A stretch of DNA of 64,000 nt, taken from contig NZ_JARGPK010000095.1 of assembly GCF_029212575.1 (NCBI RefSeq), forward strand, positions 62,001 through 126,000, in the 5' to 3' direction. Source of the DNA: Antarcticimicrobium sp. (GTDB taxonomy: Bacteria > Pseudomonadota > Alphaproteobacteria > Rhodobacterales > Rhodobacteraceae). Below, one piece after another: positions 1-10,054 of this stretch (position 1 is the first letter of the stretch; the number at the start of each line of letters is the position of its first letter). The notes beneath the pieces are model-generated. The model was given only the letters and a program-made list of their open reading frames with translations. It had not been told where the DNA came from and ran no database searches. The position numbers and the translations under genes were made by a program.

Positions 1-201
1 CAGGCTCGTCACCTCGGCGCCCAGCGATTGCAACAGCGCGGTCATGGTGCGAATGTCGGAAAGCCGCGGCGCGTTGGTCAGCGTCAGCGGCTCCTCGCTC
101 AGCAGCGTCGCCGGCATCAGCGCCAGACAGGCGTTCTTGGCGCCCGCAATCGGGATCTGGCCGCCGAGCGGCCCGTTTCCCGTCACCAGTATCGAATCCA
201 T
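1..201 (-). CDS. murA: UDP-N-acetylglucosamine 1-carboxyvinyltransferase, N-terminal fragment (runs off window)
   Basis: The first 67 residues of MurA, which transfers enolpyruvate from PEP to UDP-GlcNAc in the first committed step of peptidoglycan synthesis in the cytoplasm. The fragment starts [14 protein letters not shown] and contains the conserved GAKNA element with Lys22 and Asn23, the PEP and UDP-GlcNAc contact residues at the same positions as in E. coli MurA. The rest of the gene lies beyond the left edge. A small basic protein gene ends 5 bases upstream, so the two are probably co-transcribed. Identification is from the conserved N-terminus only. Confidence 0.9.
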   Translation of the reverse strand, partial: MDSILVTGNGPLGGQIPIAGAKNACLALMPATLLSEEPLTLTNAPRLSDIRTMTALLQSLGAEVTSL

Positions 202-206
202 CTGCC

Positions 207-371
207 CTAGCCCTCGCTCTTGCCTGCCGTATCCGCCCCGGCTCCGCTGTCAGCCCGGGCGCGCGCCTGCGCCTTGCGTTTGGCCATATTGGCCTTGAGC
301 GCGGCCTTGAGCCGGTCTTCCCGGTCTGCTGCCGGTTTCGTCTTGTCGGTTTTTTTCGGTCCGGATGCCAT
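207..371 (-). CDS. Small basic hypothetical protein upstream of murA
   Basis: A 54-residue, Lys/Arg/Ala-rich, probably soluble protein (starts [10 protein letters not shown], ends TAGKSEG) immediately upstream of murA with 5 bases between them. No membrane segment or signal peptide is visible. The middle (about residues 17-40) could form a charged helix. Codon use is GC-rich like the neighbours and the tight spacing to murA argues that it is real. I do not recognise a function; a short charged protein linked to murA transcription is all that can be said. Confidence 0.6.
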   Translation of the reverse strand: MASGPKKTDKTKPAADREDRLKAALKANMAKRKAQARARADSGAGADTAGKSEG

Positions 372-475
372 GGGTCATCTCTACAGCAGCCCCCGCGTCT
401 GGTCCAGATTGCGCGGCGCTCTGGGCCGGGCCGGCAGAATTGATGCACGTCAACGATGAAATTCCGAAAACCGAA

Positions 476-481
476 TATAAT
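476..481 (+). promoter_or_regulatory. Possible -10 element for the RTX gene
   Basis: A perfect TATAAT hexamer in an otherwise GC-rich gap, 85 bases before the RTX start. No convincing -35 hexamer is found 16-18 bases upstream, so this is a candidate only. The rest of 372-565 shows nothing else clear. Confidence 0.3.
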
Positions 482-565
482 TACTGGATGAGGCGGGGAA
501 GCCGAATGTCCGTCATGATCGCGGGCGGCGGTGCCTTTCCCCGATGCCATTATTAGGAGAAATAT

Positions 566-2479
566 ATGACAACCAGTACCTTTACAGCGGATCTGGAAGG
601 GTGGACCACCACCAACGGCACGCAGATCTTCGATGCGGTCGAAGGCGATCCCGTGGGCAGTCTGCGCGGCATCGAGAAGGGCAACGATACCTGGTATTTC
701 CTGGCCCCCGATGCCTATCTGGGGGACCAGTCCGATTTTTACGGTGGTTCGATCAGTTTCGACATGAAGCAGGACACCACCGCCAACCAGTACAGTGATA
801 TCGACATCATTCTCAGCGGCGGCGGGATGGATCTGGTTCTGGACATAGGCGACAATCCGGGCACCGACTGGACCTCCTACTCGGTCAATCTGGCGCTGGG
901 CGGCGGCTGGCGGATCGACAGCCTGTCCGGTTCCGTGGCGAGCGAGGCGCAGATCCAGTCGGTTCTGGCCGATCTCGAATCGCTCTCTGTCCGGGGCGAA
1001 TTCGTCACCGGCAACACCGACGACGCCAGCAACCTCGATAATTTCTCGATGATCAAGGAGCCGGCGACGCCGCCCGAGTACATTGGCGCAAAGGTGGATT
1101 CGACCTTCGATGCCGGACTGGACGGCTGGTCCTTCGTTGCCGACGTCAAGGCCTTCGACTGGGTCGATACCGGCGGCAATCCCGGCGGTTATGTCGAAGC
1201 GGTCGATTATGCCACCGGCGCCGTGTGGTATTTCGTGGCGCCCGAGAAATACCTCGGCGACAAATCGGCCTATGCCGGTGGCGAGCTGGAGTTCGATCTG
1301 AAGCAATCCTCACTCGGCAGCCAGTTCGACGACGAGGATGTCGTGATCACCGGCGGTGGCAAGACCATCGCGCTCAGCACCGAGGACAACCCCGGGCTCG
1401 ACTGGACCCATTATACGGTCTCGCTGGACACGGACAGCGACTGGCGGCTGGGATCGGTTTCGGGCGAAGCGGCGAGTCAGGCCGATATCGACGCGGTTCT
1501 CGCCGATGTGACCAGCCTGTGGATTCGCGGCGAATACGTGAGTGGTGCGGACACCGGCGGTCTGGACAATGTCCGGCTGAGCCCGGACCCCTCGGCGGTC
1601 CGGGTCCTGTCCGACACCACGCTGGGGGAGTTGCTGTCGAACCACGACACGCTGTCGGATGCGCTGGCGGCGACCGAGGATGGCAACGTGGTGCAGATCA
1701 ACAAGGCCACCGCGGTGACCGAGGACAGCTATACGGTCACCGACAACGGGCTGACCGTGACCTCGAACCGGGCCATCGACGCCAAACTCAAGCTTGACGG
1801 GGTGACCAGCCTGACGTTGTCAGGTGACAATGACCTCGACGCAACCGGCAACGTGCTGGCCAATACGCTGATCGGGTCGGATGGCGACAACACTCTAAAG
1901 GGGTGGGGTGGACGCGACGTGCTGACCGGCGGCGACGGTAGCGACCACCTCCTGGGGGGCAAAAAGGCCGACAAGCTGTTCGGCAACAAGGGCGCCGACA
2001 GCCTGTTCGGCGAGAACGGCAACGACACGCTGAAGGGCGGCAATGGCAGGGATCTGCTCGACGGCGGCCTCCACAACGACCTGCTGCTGGGCGGAAACCT
2101 TCGCGACAAGCTGCTCGGGAACAAGGGGGCCGACGATCTTTTCGGCCAGAACGGAAACGACAAGCTCAAGGGCGGCAACGGCAAGGATCTCCTGGATGGC
2201 GGGGCCGGAAACGACAAGCTCTACGGCGGCAATGGCGATGATACCTTCCGGTTCTCGGACGGGTCCGGCCAGGACAGCATCTTCGATTTCGAGGCTTTGA
2301 ACGACAACGAAAAGATCGACCTTTCCGAAATGACCGCGATCACCGATTTCGCCGATCTGGTGAAAGACCACATGACCGAGGTCGGGGCCGACGTTGTGAT
2401 CGACGCCACCGGCGGCGATGTCATCACCCTGGCGGGAGTTCAACTGGCGGACCTGGACGCGGCCGACTTCCTGTTCTGA
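566..2479 (+). CDS. Secreted RTX calcium-binding protein with two laminin-B-like domains
   Basis: 637 residues with no Sec signal peptide. Residues about 5-165 and 178-342 are two copies of one domain: WYF-LAPDAYLGD / WYFVAPEKYLGDKS, then GGxISFD, a GGG-containing strand, PGxDWTxY, and an ending of the type SLxxRGEYV..DTGGLDNV. This pattern is that of laminin domain IV/B. Residues about 440-580 hold RTX nonapeptides (GGxGxDxLxGG type), several degenerate with NKGAD or GNGKD. The extreme C-terminus ends in a short acidic-hydrophobic tail (DAADFLF) like the type I secretion signal. A good ribosome site (aggaga, 555-560) precedes the ATG. Expected role: Ca2+-dependent surface or matrix protein exported by a type I system; no exporter gene is adjacent. 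Confidence 0.85.
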   Translation: MTTSTFTADLEGWTTTNGTQIFDAVEGDPVGSLRGIEKGNDTWYFLAPDAYLGDQSDFYGGSISFDMKQDTTANQYSDIDIILSGGGMDLVLDIGDNPGTDWTSYSVNLALGGGWRIDSLSGSVASEAQIQSVLADLESLSVRGEFVTGNTDDASNLDNFSMIKEPATPPEYIGAKVDSTFDAGLDGWSFVADVKAFDWVDTGGNPGGYVEAVDYATGAVWYFVAPEKYLGDKSAYAGGELEFDLKQSSLGSQFDDEDVVITGGGKTIALSTEDNPGLDWTHYTVSLDTDSDWRLGSVSGEAASQADIDAVLADVTSLWIRGEYVSGADTGGLDNVRLSPDPSAVRVLSDTTLGELLSNHDTLSDALAATEDGNVVQINKATAVTEDSYTVTDNGLTVTSNRAIDAKLKLDGVTSLTLSGDNDLDATGNVLANTLIGSDGDNTLKGWGGRDVLTGGDGSDHLLGGKKADKLFGNKGADSLFGENGNDTLKGGNGRDLLDGGLHNDLLLGGNLRDKLLGNKGADDLFGQNGNDKLKGGNGKDLLDGGAGNDKLYGGNGDDTFRFSDGSGQDSIFDFEALNDNEKIDLSEMTAITDFADLVKDHMTEVGADVVIDATGGDVITLAGVQLADLDAADFLF

Positions 2480-2499
2480 GCCGCTGCAAAACCAGTATC

Positions 2500-2525
2500 G
2501 GGCGGCCCCTTGCGGGGGGCCGCCC
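2500..2525 (+). terminator. GC-rich hairpin after RTX gene
   Basis: Ten-base arms GGGCGGCCCC (2500-2509) and GGGGCCGCCC (2516-2525) around a 6-base loop, 21 bases after the RTX stop. No T-tract follows, so it is either a weak intrinsic terminator or an RNA 3'-end stabiliser. Confidence 0.5.
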
Positions 2526-2629
2526 GGATGCCATCGGCCCACCACCGAAAGGTCGGGACGCGACGCCGAAAAATTTCCAAAGAAGCGCTTGCGCCCTTCA
2601 GTTTTTGCGTCTAACTAGCCGCCCACGGC

Positions 2630-2704
<75 letters not shown>

Positions 2705-2758
2705 GTTTCCCGAAGTTGAAACGCGAACGGCCCGGCTCGGCCTTCCGCTGGCGTCGCG

Positions 2759-4000
2759 TTATTCCACCCTCCGCTGCGCCACGCGCTGACCGTCGGTCAG
2801 GCTGGCTGAGGGAAACAGCACCACGCTGCCGCCCGGGCTGACGCCGTCGAGCACCTGCGCCACGGTGCCGTTGTCGGACCCGATCCGGACGGTCTGCAGA
2901 TGCGCGACCCCGTCGGCGACGCGGAACACCGCCCAGTCGTCGCGGTGGCGGAACAGGGCGCTGGAGGGCACCAGCGTGATGTCCTCTCCCTCCCAGACCA
3001 CGATGCGCACCTCGACGCGATAGCCGTGGCCAAGGCCGTCGCGGCGGGCGCTGTCGCCGGTGAACCCGATGGTCGCCTTGACCCGCTGCTCCTCGACCCC
3101 GAGCGCGGAATACTTGGTATAGCCATAGGGATCGATCCGCTCGACCCGGCCCTCCAGGTCGCCCGCGCCGCCCCAGTTGGTGATGATCACCGGATCGCCC
3201 GGCCTCACCTGCACCGCGTCCGACGACAGAAGTTCGGCCTCGATCTCCAGGTCGCGTTCCACGTCGCCGATCTCGAGGATCGGCTCACCGGCGGGCAGGG
3301 TGGTCTCGCTCTTGTGGATCAGCTTCAGGATGGTGCCGTCGATCGGGGCGAGTATCGGGATGCCCGGGCTTTCCGCCCCGGCGCCCTCGATCGCCTCGGC
3401 CAGCCCCTTGTCGTCGAAACTGATGAGCTGGGCCCGCGCGCTGTTCAGTTCCGCCACGCGCATGGCGATGGCGGCGCGGGCGGTGTTGACGGCGGCATGG
3501 GCGACGCGGGCCTCCTGTTCGGCGCGCTCCTGCGCGACCTTGCTGGTGATGCCGCGCTCCACCAGCCGGCTGACCCGCTGCAACTCGCTGTCGGCGAACT
3601 CCTGGTTGGCCACTGCCGCGTTGAGGTCGGCATGGGCCACCTGTATTGCGGCCTCGGCGGCGGTCACCGCTGCCTCAGCCTGTTCGCGGGTCCGTGCATC
3701 CAGCGCCGAGGGGTTGGCCGGACGCATCCGCGCCACCACGGTTTCATTGCGCGTCACCTTCTGCCCCGGCAACACGGTGACGCGCTGCAATTCGCCTGCA
3801 ACGGGGGAGGAGACCACATAGGGCTCATGCACCTGGGTGCGCCCCTCTTCGTCGATGCTCACCCGCATCGTGCCGATGCGCACCACGTCCATGTCCACCA
3901 GCACCGGGCGCGGCCAGAACGCCGCCGTCAGCGCCGCGCCGATCAGCGCCAGCGCGATCAGGCTGAGGACAAGGCGGGAGTGTTTTCGTTTGGTGGCCAA
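2759..4000 (-). CDS. HlyD/MacA-type periplasmic adaptor of ABC exporter
   Basis: 413 residues. An N-terminal membrane anchor (about residues 10-30) is followed by a biotinyl-lipoyl-like hairpin, a long Ala/Glu/Arg-rich coiled coil (about 95-200), the second half of the lipoyl domain (residues 215-245), and beta-barrel segments to the end. This is the membrane-fusion protein layout of efflux pumps. It is the last gene of a string amidase-ATPase-permease-adaptor, four bases after the permease, so it most likely links that inner-membrane exporter to the outer membrane. No TolC-like gene is in the window. Substrate unknown. Confidence 0.88.
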   Translation of the reverse strand: MATKRKHSRLVLSLIALALIGAALTAAFWPRPVLVDMDVVRIGTMRVSIDEEGRTQVHEPYVVSSPVAGELQRVTVLPGQKVTRNETVVARMRPANPSALDARTREQAEAAVTAAEAAIQVAHADLNAAVANQEFADSELQRVSRLVERGITSKVAQERAEQEARVAHAAVNTARAAIAMRVAELNSARAQLISFDDKGLAEAIEGAGAESPGIPILAPIDGTILKLIHKSETTLPAGEPILEIGDVERDLEIEAELLSSDAVQVRPGDPVIITNWGGAGDLEGRVERIDPYGYTKYSALGVEEQRVKATIGFTGDSARRDGLGHGYRVEVRIVVWEGEDITLVPSSALFRHRDDWAVFRVADGVAHLQTVRIGSDNGTVAQVLDGVSPGGSVVLFPSASLTDGQRVAQRRVE

Positions 4001-4004
4001 CGGC

Positions 4005-6380
4005 TCAATCCCTCGTCTTTAGCGCAGATACCATGTCTGCCCTGTCGATGTCGCGTTTGACAAGCCAGCCCGAAACCAGCGCGGCGGCCAGCACCACGAG
4101 GATCGCCATGCCATAGCTCTCGGGGCTGAAGATTGCCTGGATCTGGTAGATGTCGGTGCTGAACCCCGCCGCGATGGCAAAGGTCAGCCCGTATCCCATC
4201 GCCCCGCCCAGCGGCAGCGCCAGCAGCGTGACCGCCGCCAACTCGCCCAGCAGGACAAAGGCGACCTCGGCGCGGCTGAACCCCAGCACCCGCAGGCTGG
4301 CCAGGTCGCGGGCGCGCTCGGCCTGGGCGACGCGGGCGGCGTTGTAGATCACGCCAAAGGTAATCACCGCCGCGATCGTCGCCATCACATAGCGCATCGC
4401 CCCGGCGCCCTGGTCCATCACCCGTTTCAGCGCCGCCAGGCTTTCCGATTTGACGCTGACGCCCGCGACCATCGGCATGTCCTTGAGGGTTTCATAGATC
4501 CGCGCCGCCTCGGCCTCGTCCACCCGCAGATAGGCGCCGGAGATGCGCAGCGGCTCCTTCAGCGCCCGGTTCAGCGCCCCCAGCTCCATGTAGGCGGGCG
4601 CGCCCAGCAGGCTTTCGGCCACCGCGATCACCGGCAGCTCCAGCCGCGGCTGGCGCCCCTCGCGCACATCGACGACAAGGGTGTCGCCGGCCCGGATGTC
4701 CAGCGCACGCGCCAGTACCGTGGAGAGGATCACGCCGCCCTCGCGCATCGGGATCGGTGCCTTCTCGGCATCGACCGCGCGGTTCAGGCGCGGCTGGTCG
4801 ACCAGCCCGAACAGCGCGCCGTTGTAGCTGTGCCGCCCGTTGCGCAGGATCGCGGGCACCGTGCGCGTGGGCTCCGCCTCGATCACGCCGCGCAGGCCTT
4901 GCAACTCGTGAAGGCTGCGCGCCTCCAGCGGCTGGATGAAGCTCACGCTCAGGTCGCTGCGGTCGATCACGTCGAAGGTCAGTTCCTGCATGGCGTCGAA
5001 ACTGTTCAGGATCGTCGCCATCGAAACCGAGACCGAAAGCCCCGCCGCGATCCCCAGCACCGCGCCGCCCATGCGCAGGGGCTGGCGGGTCAGGCGGCGC
5101 AGCACCATGCGCGTCGGCTGGTCGAGAAACCCGGTGAGGGCCGCGCCAATGCGGCCGCTGCGGCTGTAATCGGGTGGCGCCGGCGGGCGCATCGCCTCGG
5201 CCGGGGTCAGCGCGAAGACCCGCCGCAGGACCAGCAGCCCGCCCGCCGAGGCCGCCAGGATGCTGACGCTGAAGCCGCTGAGAAAGGCCGCCGGGTCGAG
5301 CCGAAAGACAAGGAAGGGGAACTTGTAGAAAATCAGGTATAGATCGACCATCCAGCGGCCCATGGCGATGCCCATCAGCCCGCCGGCAACCGCGCCGCCC
5401 ACGGCGATGGAAAGGACCATGCGAAAGTAATGGCCGCCCACCTCGATATCGGTATAGCCAAAGGCCTTCATCAGGCCGATCTCCTCGCGCTCGGCCTGCA
5501 CCATGCGCGAGATCACGATGTAAAGAAGAAAGGCGGCCACCGCGAGAAAAACCGGCGGCACGCTGCCCGCGCTGCGGCGCAGCCCGCCGATCTCCTCGCT
5601 GATGAAGCGGTCGGATTCCAGGTCGGACAGCGCATAGGCGCCGGTCGCCCCGTAGCGGTCGAGCAGCCGGTCGGCGGCGTCGGTCACCGCGTCGGGCAGG
5701 GCGTCGCGGGTGAGCGAAAGCAGAACCTCGTTGAAGGCGCCCTTCATGTCAAAGGCTGCCGACAGCGCGGTGCGGCTCATCCACAGCACGGCAAAGCGGG
5801 CGTCGTCCGGCACCAGCTCGCCCGGCGCGGTGGAATAGAGGAACTCCGGCGACTGGGCGAACCCCACAACCGTCAACTCGCGCCGGAACCCGTTCATGGT
5901 GGCGGCGATCCTGTCGCCGGGGCGCAGCGCGTGCGCGCGGGCGAAACTGCTCAGAACCACGACCTCGCCGGCGCGGTCGCCGTCGAACATGCGTCCATCG
6001 GTCAGGTAGACGGTGTTCAGCGCCGGCGCGCGGTAATCGGGCAGCGACAGCGCGCGGGCCTGGATCGGAACCGCAGTGCCGTCCAGATCGATCAGCGCGC
6101 TGCCCGCCACCCGGGTCTGGGCCGCCGCCACCCCCGGCAGGCGGCGCAACGCATCGGCGGCGGCCTCGGGCGCGCGCGCCACCGGGGCAAAGACATCGGC
6201 CAGCCGGTGCCGCTCATAATAGGCGCGGCGGGTCTCGTCCAGCGAGGCGACCAGGCCGGTCATCATCACTTGCATCATCACCCCCACCGCGATCACCGCG
6301 CCGATCGCCAGGGCCTGGCCCTTGATGCGCCATAGATCGCGCATCAGCTTGCGGGTCAGCGGGCTGGGGTGGAGCGTCAT
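4005..6380 (-). CDS. FtsX-family ABC transporter permease (MacB-like/LolE-like)
   Basis: 791 residues. One N-terminal membrane helix (about 20-46) precedes a large periplasmic domain. A three-helix FtsX block follows near residues 275-400, beginning at the stretch FLAVAAFLLYIVISRMV. A second periplasmic domain and a second FtsX block reach the C-terminus. This duplicated 'large permease' form is typical of mechanotransmission-type exporters working with a LolD-like ATPase. It is flanked by that ATPase (4 bases upstream) and the adaptor (4 bases downstream), which supports a complete tripartite inner-membrane unit. The start ATG lies at 6380. The exported substrate cannot be told from sequence. 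Confidence 0.88.
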   Translation of the reverse strand: MTLHPSPLTRKLMRDLWRIKGQALAIGAVIAVGVMMQVMMTGLVASLDETRRAYYERHRLADVFAPVARAPEAAADALRRLPGVAAAQTRVAGSALIDLDGTAVPIQARALSLPDYRAPALNTVYLTDGRMFDGDRAGEVVVLSSFARAHALRPGDRIAATMNGFRRELTVVGFAQSPEFLYSTAPGELVPDDARFAVLWMSRTALSAAFDMKGAFNEVLLSLTRDALPDAVTDAADRLLDRYGATGAYALSDLESDRFISEEIGGLRRSAGSVPPVFLAVAAFLLYIVISRMVQAEREEIGLMKAFGYTDIEVGGHYFRMVLSIAVGGAVAGGLMGIAMGRWMVDLYLIFYKFPFLVFRLDPAAFLSGFSVSILAASAGGLLVLRRVFALTPAEAMRPPAPPDYSRSGRIGAALTGFLDQPTRMVLRRLTRQPLRMGGAVLGIAAGLSVSVSMATILNSFDAMQELTFDVIDRSDLSVSFIQPLEARSLHELQGLRGVIEAEPTRTVPAILRNGRHSYNGALFGLVDQPRLNRAVDAEKAPIPMREGGVILSTVLARALDIRAGDTLVVDVREGRQPRLELPVIAVAESLLGAPAYMELGALNRALKEPLRISGAYLRVDEAEAARIYETLKDMPMVAGVSVKSESLAALKRVMDQGAGAMRYVMATIAAVITFGVIYNAARVAQAERARDLASLRVLGFSRAEVAFVLLGELAAVTLLALPLGGAMGYGLTFAIAAGFSTDIYQIQAIFSPESYGMAILVVLAAALVSGWLVKRDIDRADMVSALKTRD

Positions 6381-6384
6381 CGCC

Positions 6385-7029
<645 letters not shown>

Positions 7030-7112
7030 CGCCGCCGGCCCTTCGCCGTAGATCTTGCGCAGCTTGCGCGTGGTATAGGTGGCGTCGGGCAGCGGGGCCT
7101 CCTCGGTCGGGA

Positions 7113-8570
7113 TCAGGGCTGGCGGATGCCCTCCAGGATCAGGCTGAGCTGCTTGTCGGCCCAGGGCGCGGCGCGCTCGATCTGACCCGAGAGCGACATC
7201 AACCTTTCGTCCTCGCCAATGGCCATCGCCAGATGCACGCCGACCGGCAGATCGTTGGCGCTCCAGTGCAGCGGCAGGGTCACCGCGGGCTGGCCGCTGG
7301 CGTTAAAGATGGCGGTGAAGGGCGAATAGTCAAACACGCTGCCCGGACCGTTGCGATAGGCGACGAAATCCTCGAAATCCGGCTTGTACTTGCCCACCGG
7401 CGCCGGAGGGGTGGCAAGGGTTGGCGTCAGCAAGACGTCACAGTCCAGGAACACATGCGCCATGCGCCGACCAAAAGCATGCACAGCCCCCACCGCAGAA
7501 AGGTAATCGGCCCCCGATATCCCGCGCGCATGTTCGGCGGCGGCATAGGTCACCCCGTCGACCATTTCGGGGGTCAGCGGGCGGCCCTTCAACACCTCTT
7601 TCACGCTCAGCGCGGTGCCGCAGGCGACGATACTGGTCCAGGCCAGCATCATCGCCTCCACGTCCAGATCAGGGGCCGGGCGGAATTCCTCGACCTCATG
7701 GCCCAGATCCGCCAGCAAGCGGGCGGTCTTTTCCACCGCCGCGACACACTCGGGATGCAACGCGCCGCCGCTCAGGGTCGTCGTGCTGTAGCGGACCCGC
7801 AGCCGCCCCGGATCGCGACGCATCGCCTCGCAATAGCTGCCCTGCATCGGCGGCGCCCAATAGGGCGCGCCCAGGTCCGGCCCGGCGCAGGCATCCAGCA
7901 TCGTTGCGGTATCCCGCAATGACCGCGTCAGCACCCCGTCGATCGCCATCCCGGCCCAGCCCTCGCCCGAGGCCGGCCCGTCGGGCAGCCGCGCGCGGCT
8001 GGGCTTGAACCCGACCAGCCCGCAGGACGAGGCCGGGATGCGCACCGAGCCGCCGCCGTCCGAGCCATGCGCCATCGGCACGATGCCCGCCGCCACCGCC
8101 GCCCCCGACCCGCCCGACGAGCCGCCCGAGGTATGCAGGGTGTTCCACGGGTTGCGGGTGGGCGCCCCGTAGACGCCCGCCTCGGTCACCGGACCGATAC
8201 CCAGTTCGGGCGAGGTGGTGCGCGCATAGGTCACCACGCCGGTGGCCTGCATCCGCAGGAAAATCTCGGAGTCATAGGTCCACTCCATGCCCTGCATCAG
8301 CCTGGAGCCGTTGTTGGTGGGAAAGGCGCGCGCCTCGGCCCCCAGATCCTTGAGCAGGAAGGGCACGCCGGAAAACGGCCCCTTGGGCAGCCCGTCGCGG
8401 ATCGCCTGCCGCGCCACCTCGTCGCGTCGCATCACCACCGCGTTGAGCGCCGGGTTGAGCGCCTCGGTCAGCTCCAGCGCGGTGTCCAGCAGTTCCTCCG
8501 CCGTCACCTCGCCGCTGGCCACCATCCCGGCCAGCCCGGTTCCGTCCTGCCGCAGATAGCTGTCTTTCAT
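7113..8570 (-). CDS. Amidase (amidase-signature family)
   Basis: 485 residues. The Ser-cisSer-Lys catalytic triad of amidase-signature enzymes is visible: Lys74 in FLLKDLG, cis-Ser151 in the GGSSGG loop, and nucleophile Ser175 in [12 protein letters not shown]. Length matches the family. It hydrolyses an amide bond, probably cytoplasmic since no signal peptide is present; the substrate is not predictable. It is the first gene of a minus-strand string and overlaps the likely N-terminus of the ABC ATPase, which suggests co-transcription. The missing GatB/C partners and its isolated position make a stand-alone amidase more likely than GatA. Confidence 0.88.
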   Translation of the reverse strand: MKDSYLRQDGTGLAGMVASGEVTAEELLDTALELTEALNPALNAVVMRRDEVARQAIRDGLPKGPFSGVPFLLKDLGAEARAFPTNNGSRLMQGMEWTYDSEIFLRMQATGVVTYARTTSPELGIGPVTEAGVYGAPTRNPWNTLHTSGGSSGGSGAAVAAGIVPMAHGSDGGGSVRIPASSCGLVGFKPSRARLPDGPASGEGWAGMAIDGVLTRSLRDTATMLDACAGPDLGAPYWAPPMQGSYCEAMRRDPGRLRVRYSTTTLSGGALHPECVAAVEKTARLLADLGHEVEEFRPAPDLDVEAMMLAWTSIVACGTALSVKEVLKGRPLTPEMVDGVTYAAAEHARGISGADYLSAVGAVHAFGRRMAHVFLDCDVLLTPTLATPPAPVGKYKPDFEDFVAYRNGPGSVFDYSPFTAIFNASGQPAVTLPLHWSANDLPVGVHLAMAIGEDERLMSLSGQIERAAPWADKQLSLILEGIRQP

Positions 8571-8721
8571 CGCCTCGTTCTCCCCGCGCGCCTGTCGCGT
8601 TCGTCGGCATCCTCTGCGGCTTGGCGGAAAAAGGCAACTGCCGGGGCTTGGCGGCGCGGCCGGGACGGGGCAATGTGCCGCCGGTCGCAGGCAGAGATTG
8701 GGCAGAGAAAGAGGGACGGGA

Positions 8722-9240
8722 ATGACGCAATCGCCAATCGGTGGCCACGACGGCCCCTATCCCGCGCCGGTCGTGGTGGCCGGGCGCGTGGTCGCGCCGG
8801 AGTGGATCGACTTCAACGGCCACATGAACGTCGGCTACTACGGCATCGCCTTCGACCAGGCCGCCGACATCCTGTTCGAGGACCACCTCGGCCTGGGCGA
8901 GGCGCATGTGGCGCAGGCCGGGCAGGGGTCATTCGTTCTGCAGGAACAAACCCATTTCCTGAACGAGTTGCGCGAGGGCGAGGGGTTCTCGGTCCGCTTC
9001 CGCGTGGTCGATCACGACAGCAAGCGACTGCATGTCTTTGCCGAGATGATCCGCGACGGCGATGATGCGATCTGCGCCACGCAGGAGGTGATCTCGATGA
9101 ACGTCGATCACACCACCCGCCGCTCCGCCGTCTATCCCGACTGGGCACTGCGGCGGCTGGCGCGGATGAAATCGGATCACGCCGGGCTGGACCGCCCGCC
9201 GCAACTGGGCGCGCCTTTGGGATTGCGCCAGCCGCGCTAA
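8722..9240 (+). CDS. Hot-dog-fold acyl-CoA thioesterase (4HBT-like)
   Basis: 172 residues from the ATG at 8722; the frame is open to a GTG 24 bases earlier, but the later ATG fits the family N-terminus. The motif WIDFNGHMNVGYY carries the Asp typical of 4-hydroxybenzoyl-CoA thioesterase-like enzymes, followed by the long central helix and the strands QEQTHFLNEL and HVFAEMI of a single hot-dog domain. Close relatives, as I remember them, include the thioesterase linked to carnitine/betaine degradation, but no carnitine genes are nearby. Divergent from the amidase across a 151-base gap. Confidence 0.8.
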   Translation: MTQSPIGGHDGPYPAPVVVAGRVVAPEWIDFNGHMNVGYYGIAFDQAADILFEDHLGLGEAHVAQAGQGSFVLQEQTHFLNELREGEGFSVRFRVVDHDSKRLHVFAEMIRDGDDAICATQEVISMNVDHTTRRSAVYPDWALRRLARMKSDHAGLDRPPQLGAPLGLRQPR

Positions 9241-9280
9241 CGTGGCGGCGGGGCGTGTTCCGCCCCGCCATCGGGTCGCG

Positions 9281-10054
9281 TCAGCACATCGGGTCGGGAT
9301 CGTCCGTGCCCCAGGTGCTGCAGAACCCGCTGCTGCCGCCGGATGCAAGCGCCGGGTCATCGTCGCAGGGCTCGATCGTCATCAACGACAGGACGTCGTC
9401 GAGGCTGGGTCCGTCCTCATGTTCCGACGTGTGGTAGCTTGCGGTGTAGATGACCTTTGCATCGCCGCAGTCGTCATCGTCCGGGTCGTCGCCATCGAAG
9501 GCGGGCAACAGCCCCTTGATCGAGATCCGCGGATCGTCGCTGCCGCTCCCCCACGTGCCGCCGGAACCGCTGCCTTTGGTGCCGCCGGAGCCGCTGCCCT
9601 TGGTGCCACCCGAGCCGCTGCCCGTGGTGCCGCCCGAGCCGGAGCCCCTGGTCCCGCCGGAACCGGAGCCCCTGGTGCCGCCCGAGCCGGAGCCCCTGGT
9701 GCCGCCGGAACCGCTGCCTTTGGTGCCGCCCGAGCCGGAGCCCCTGGTGCCATCGGAGCCGCTACCCTTGGTGCCACCGGAGCCGGAGCCCCTGGTGCCG
9801 CCCGAGCCGCTGCCTTTGGTCCCACCGGAGCCGGAGCCATAGCCCCTGGCGTCTCCCCAATCACCGTCGAACGAGGATTTCAGATGGGTGTCGTACCAAT
9901 GCGCAAAGGCATCCCCCTCGACGCCACCATTGTGATAGGCGGCCGAGGCGCTTGCCTGGGCGCCGGCGCTGCCGCAGGCGCCGCCCGATCCCGTGGTGCC
10001 GCCCGAGCCGCTGCCCTTGCTGCCACCGAAAAACGGATGGTTGAAATCCTTCAT
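9281..10054 (-). CDS. Low-complexity Gly/Ser/Thr octapeptide-repeat protein
   Basis: 257 residues from the ATG at 10054, chosen because GAGGAG (10064-10069) lies 9 bases upstream; a GTG one codon earlier is less likely. Residues 1-72 are partly unique (HWYDTHLKSSFDGDWGDARG). Residues 73-172 are twelve copies of GTxGSGSG with x = Lys, Arg, Thr or Trp. The C-terminus is acidic with four Cys residues and ends DPDPMC. No signal peptide or membrane segment is visible. I do not recognise the family. The regular positively charged repeat beside an acidic tail suggests a flexible linker or a secreted matrix or adhesive protein, which is inference. Confidence 0.6.
   Translation of the reverse strand: MKDFNHPFFGGSKGSGSGGTTGSGGACGSAGAQASASAAYHNGGVEGDAFAHWYDTHLKSSFDGDWGDARGYGSGSGGTKGSGSGGTRGSGSGGTKGSGSDGTRGSGSGGTKGSGSGGTRGSGSGGTRGSGSGGTRGSGSGGTTGSGSGGTKGSGSGGTKGSGSGGTWGSGSDDPRISIKGLLPAFDGDDPDDDDCGDAKVIYTASYHTSEHEDGPSLDDVLSLMTIEPCDDDPALASGGSSGFCSTWGTDDPDPMC
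9539..9838. repeat. 24-bp tandem repeat array inside the Gly/Ser/Thr protein gene
   Basis: About twelve 24-base units encode the octapeptide on the minus strand. Units differ mainly at the codon giving Lys, Arg, Thr or Trp and at synonymous positions, so the array has diverged but kept frame. Such arrays change length by slippage. Confidence 0.9.

Noticed and set aside
9450-9842. Plus-strand Pro/Glu-rich repeat frame complementary to the Gly/Ser/Thr protein
   Set aside because: It has no ribosome site and is the exact complement of the array. The minus frame has GAGGAG before its ATG and unique flanking sequence, so the plus frame is treated as a shadow.
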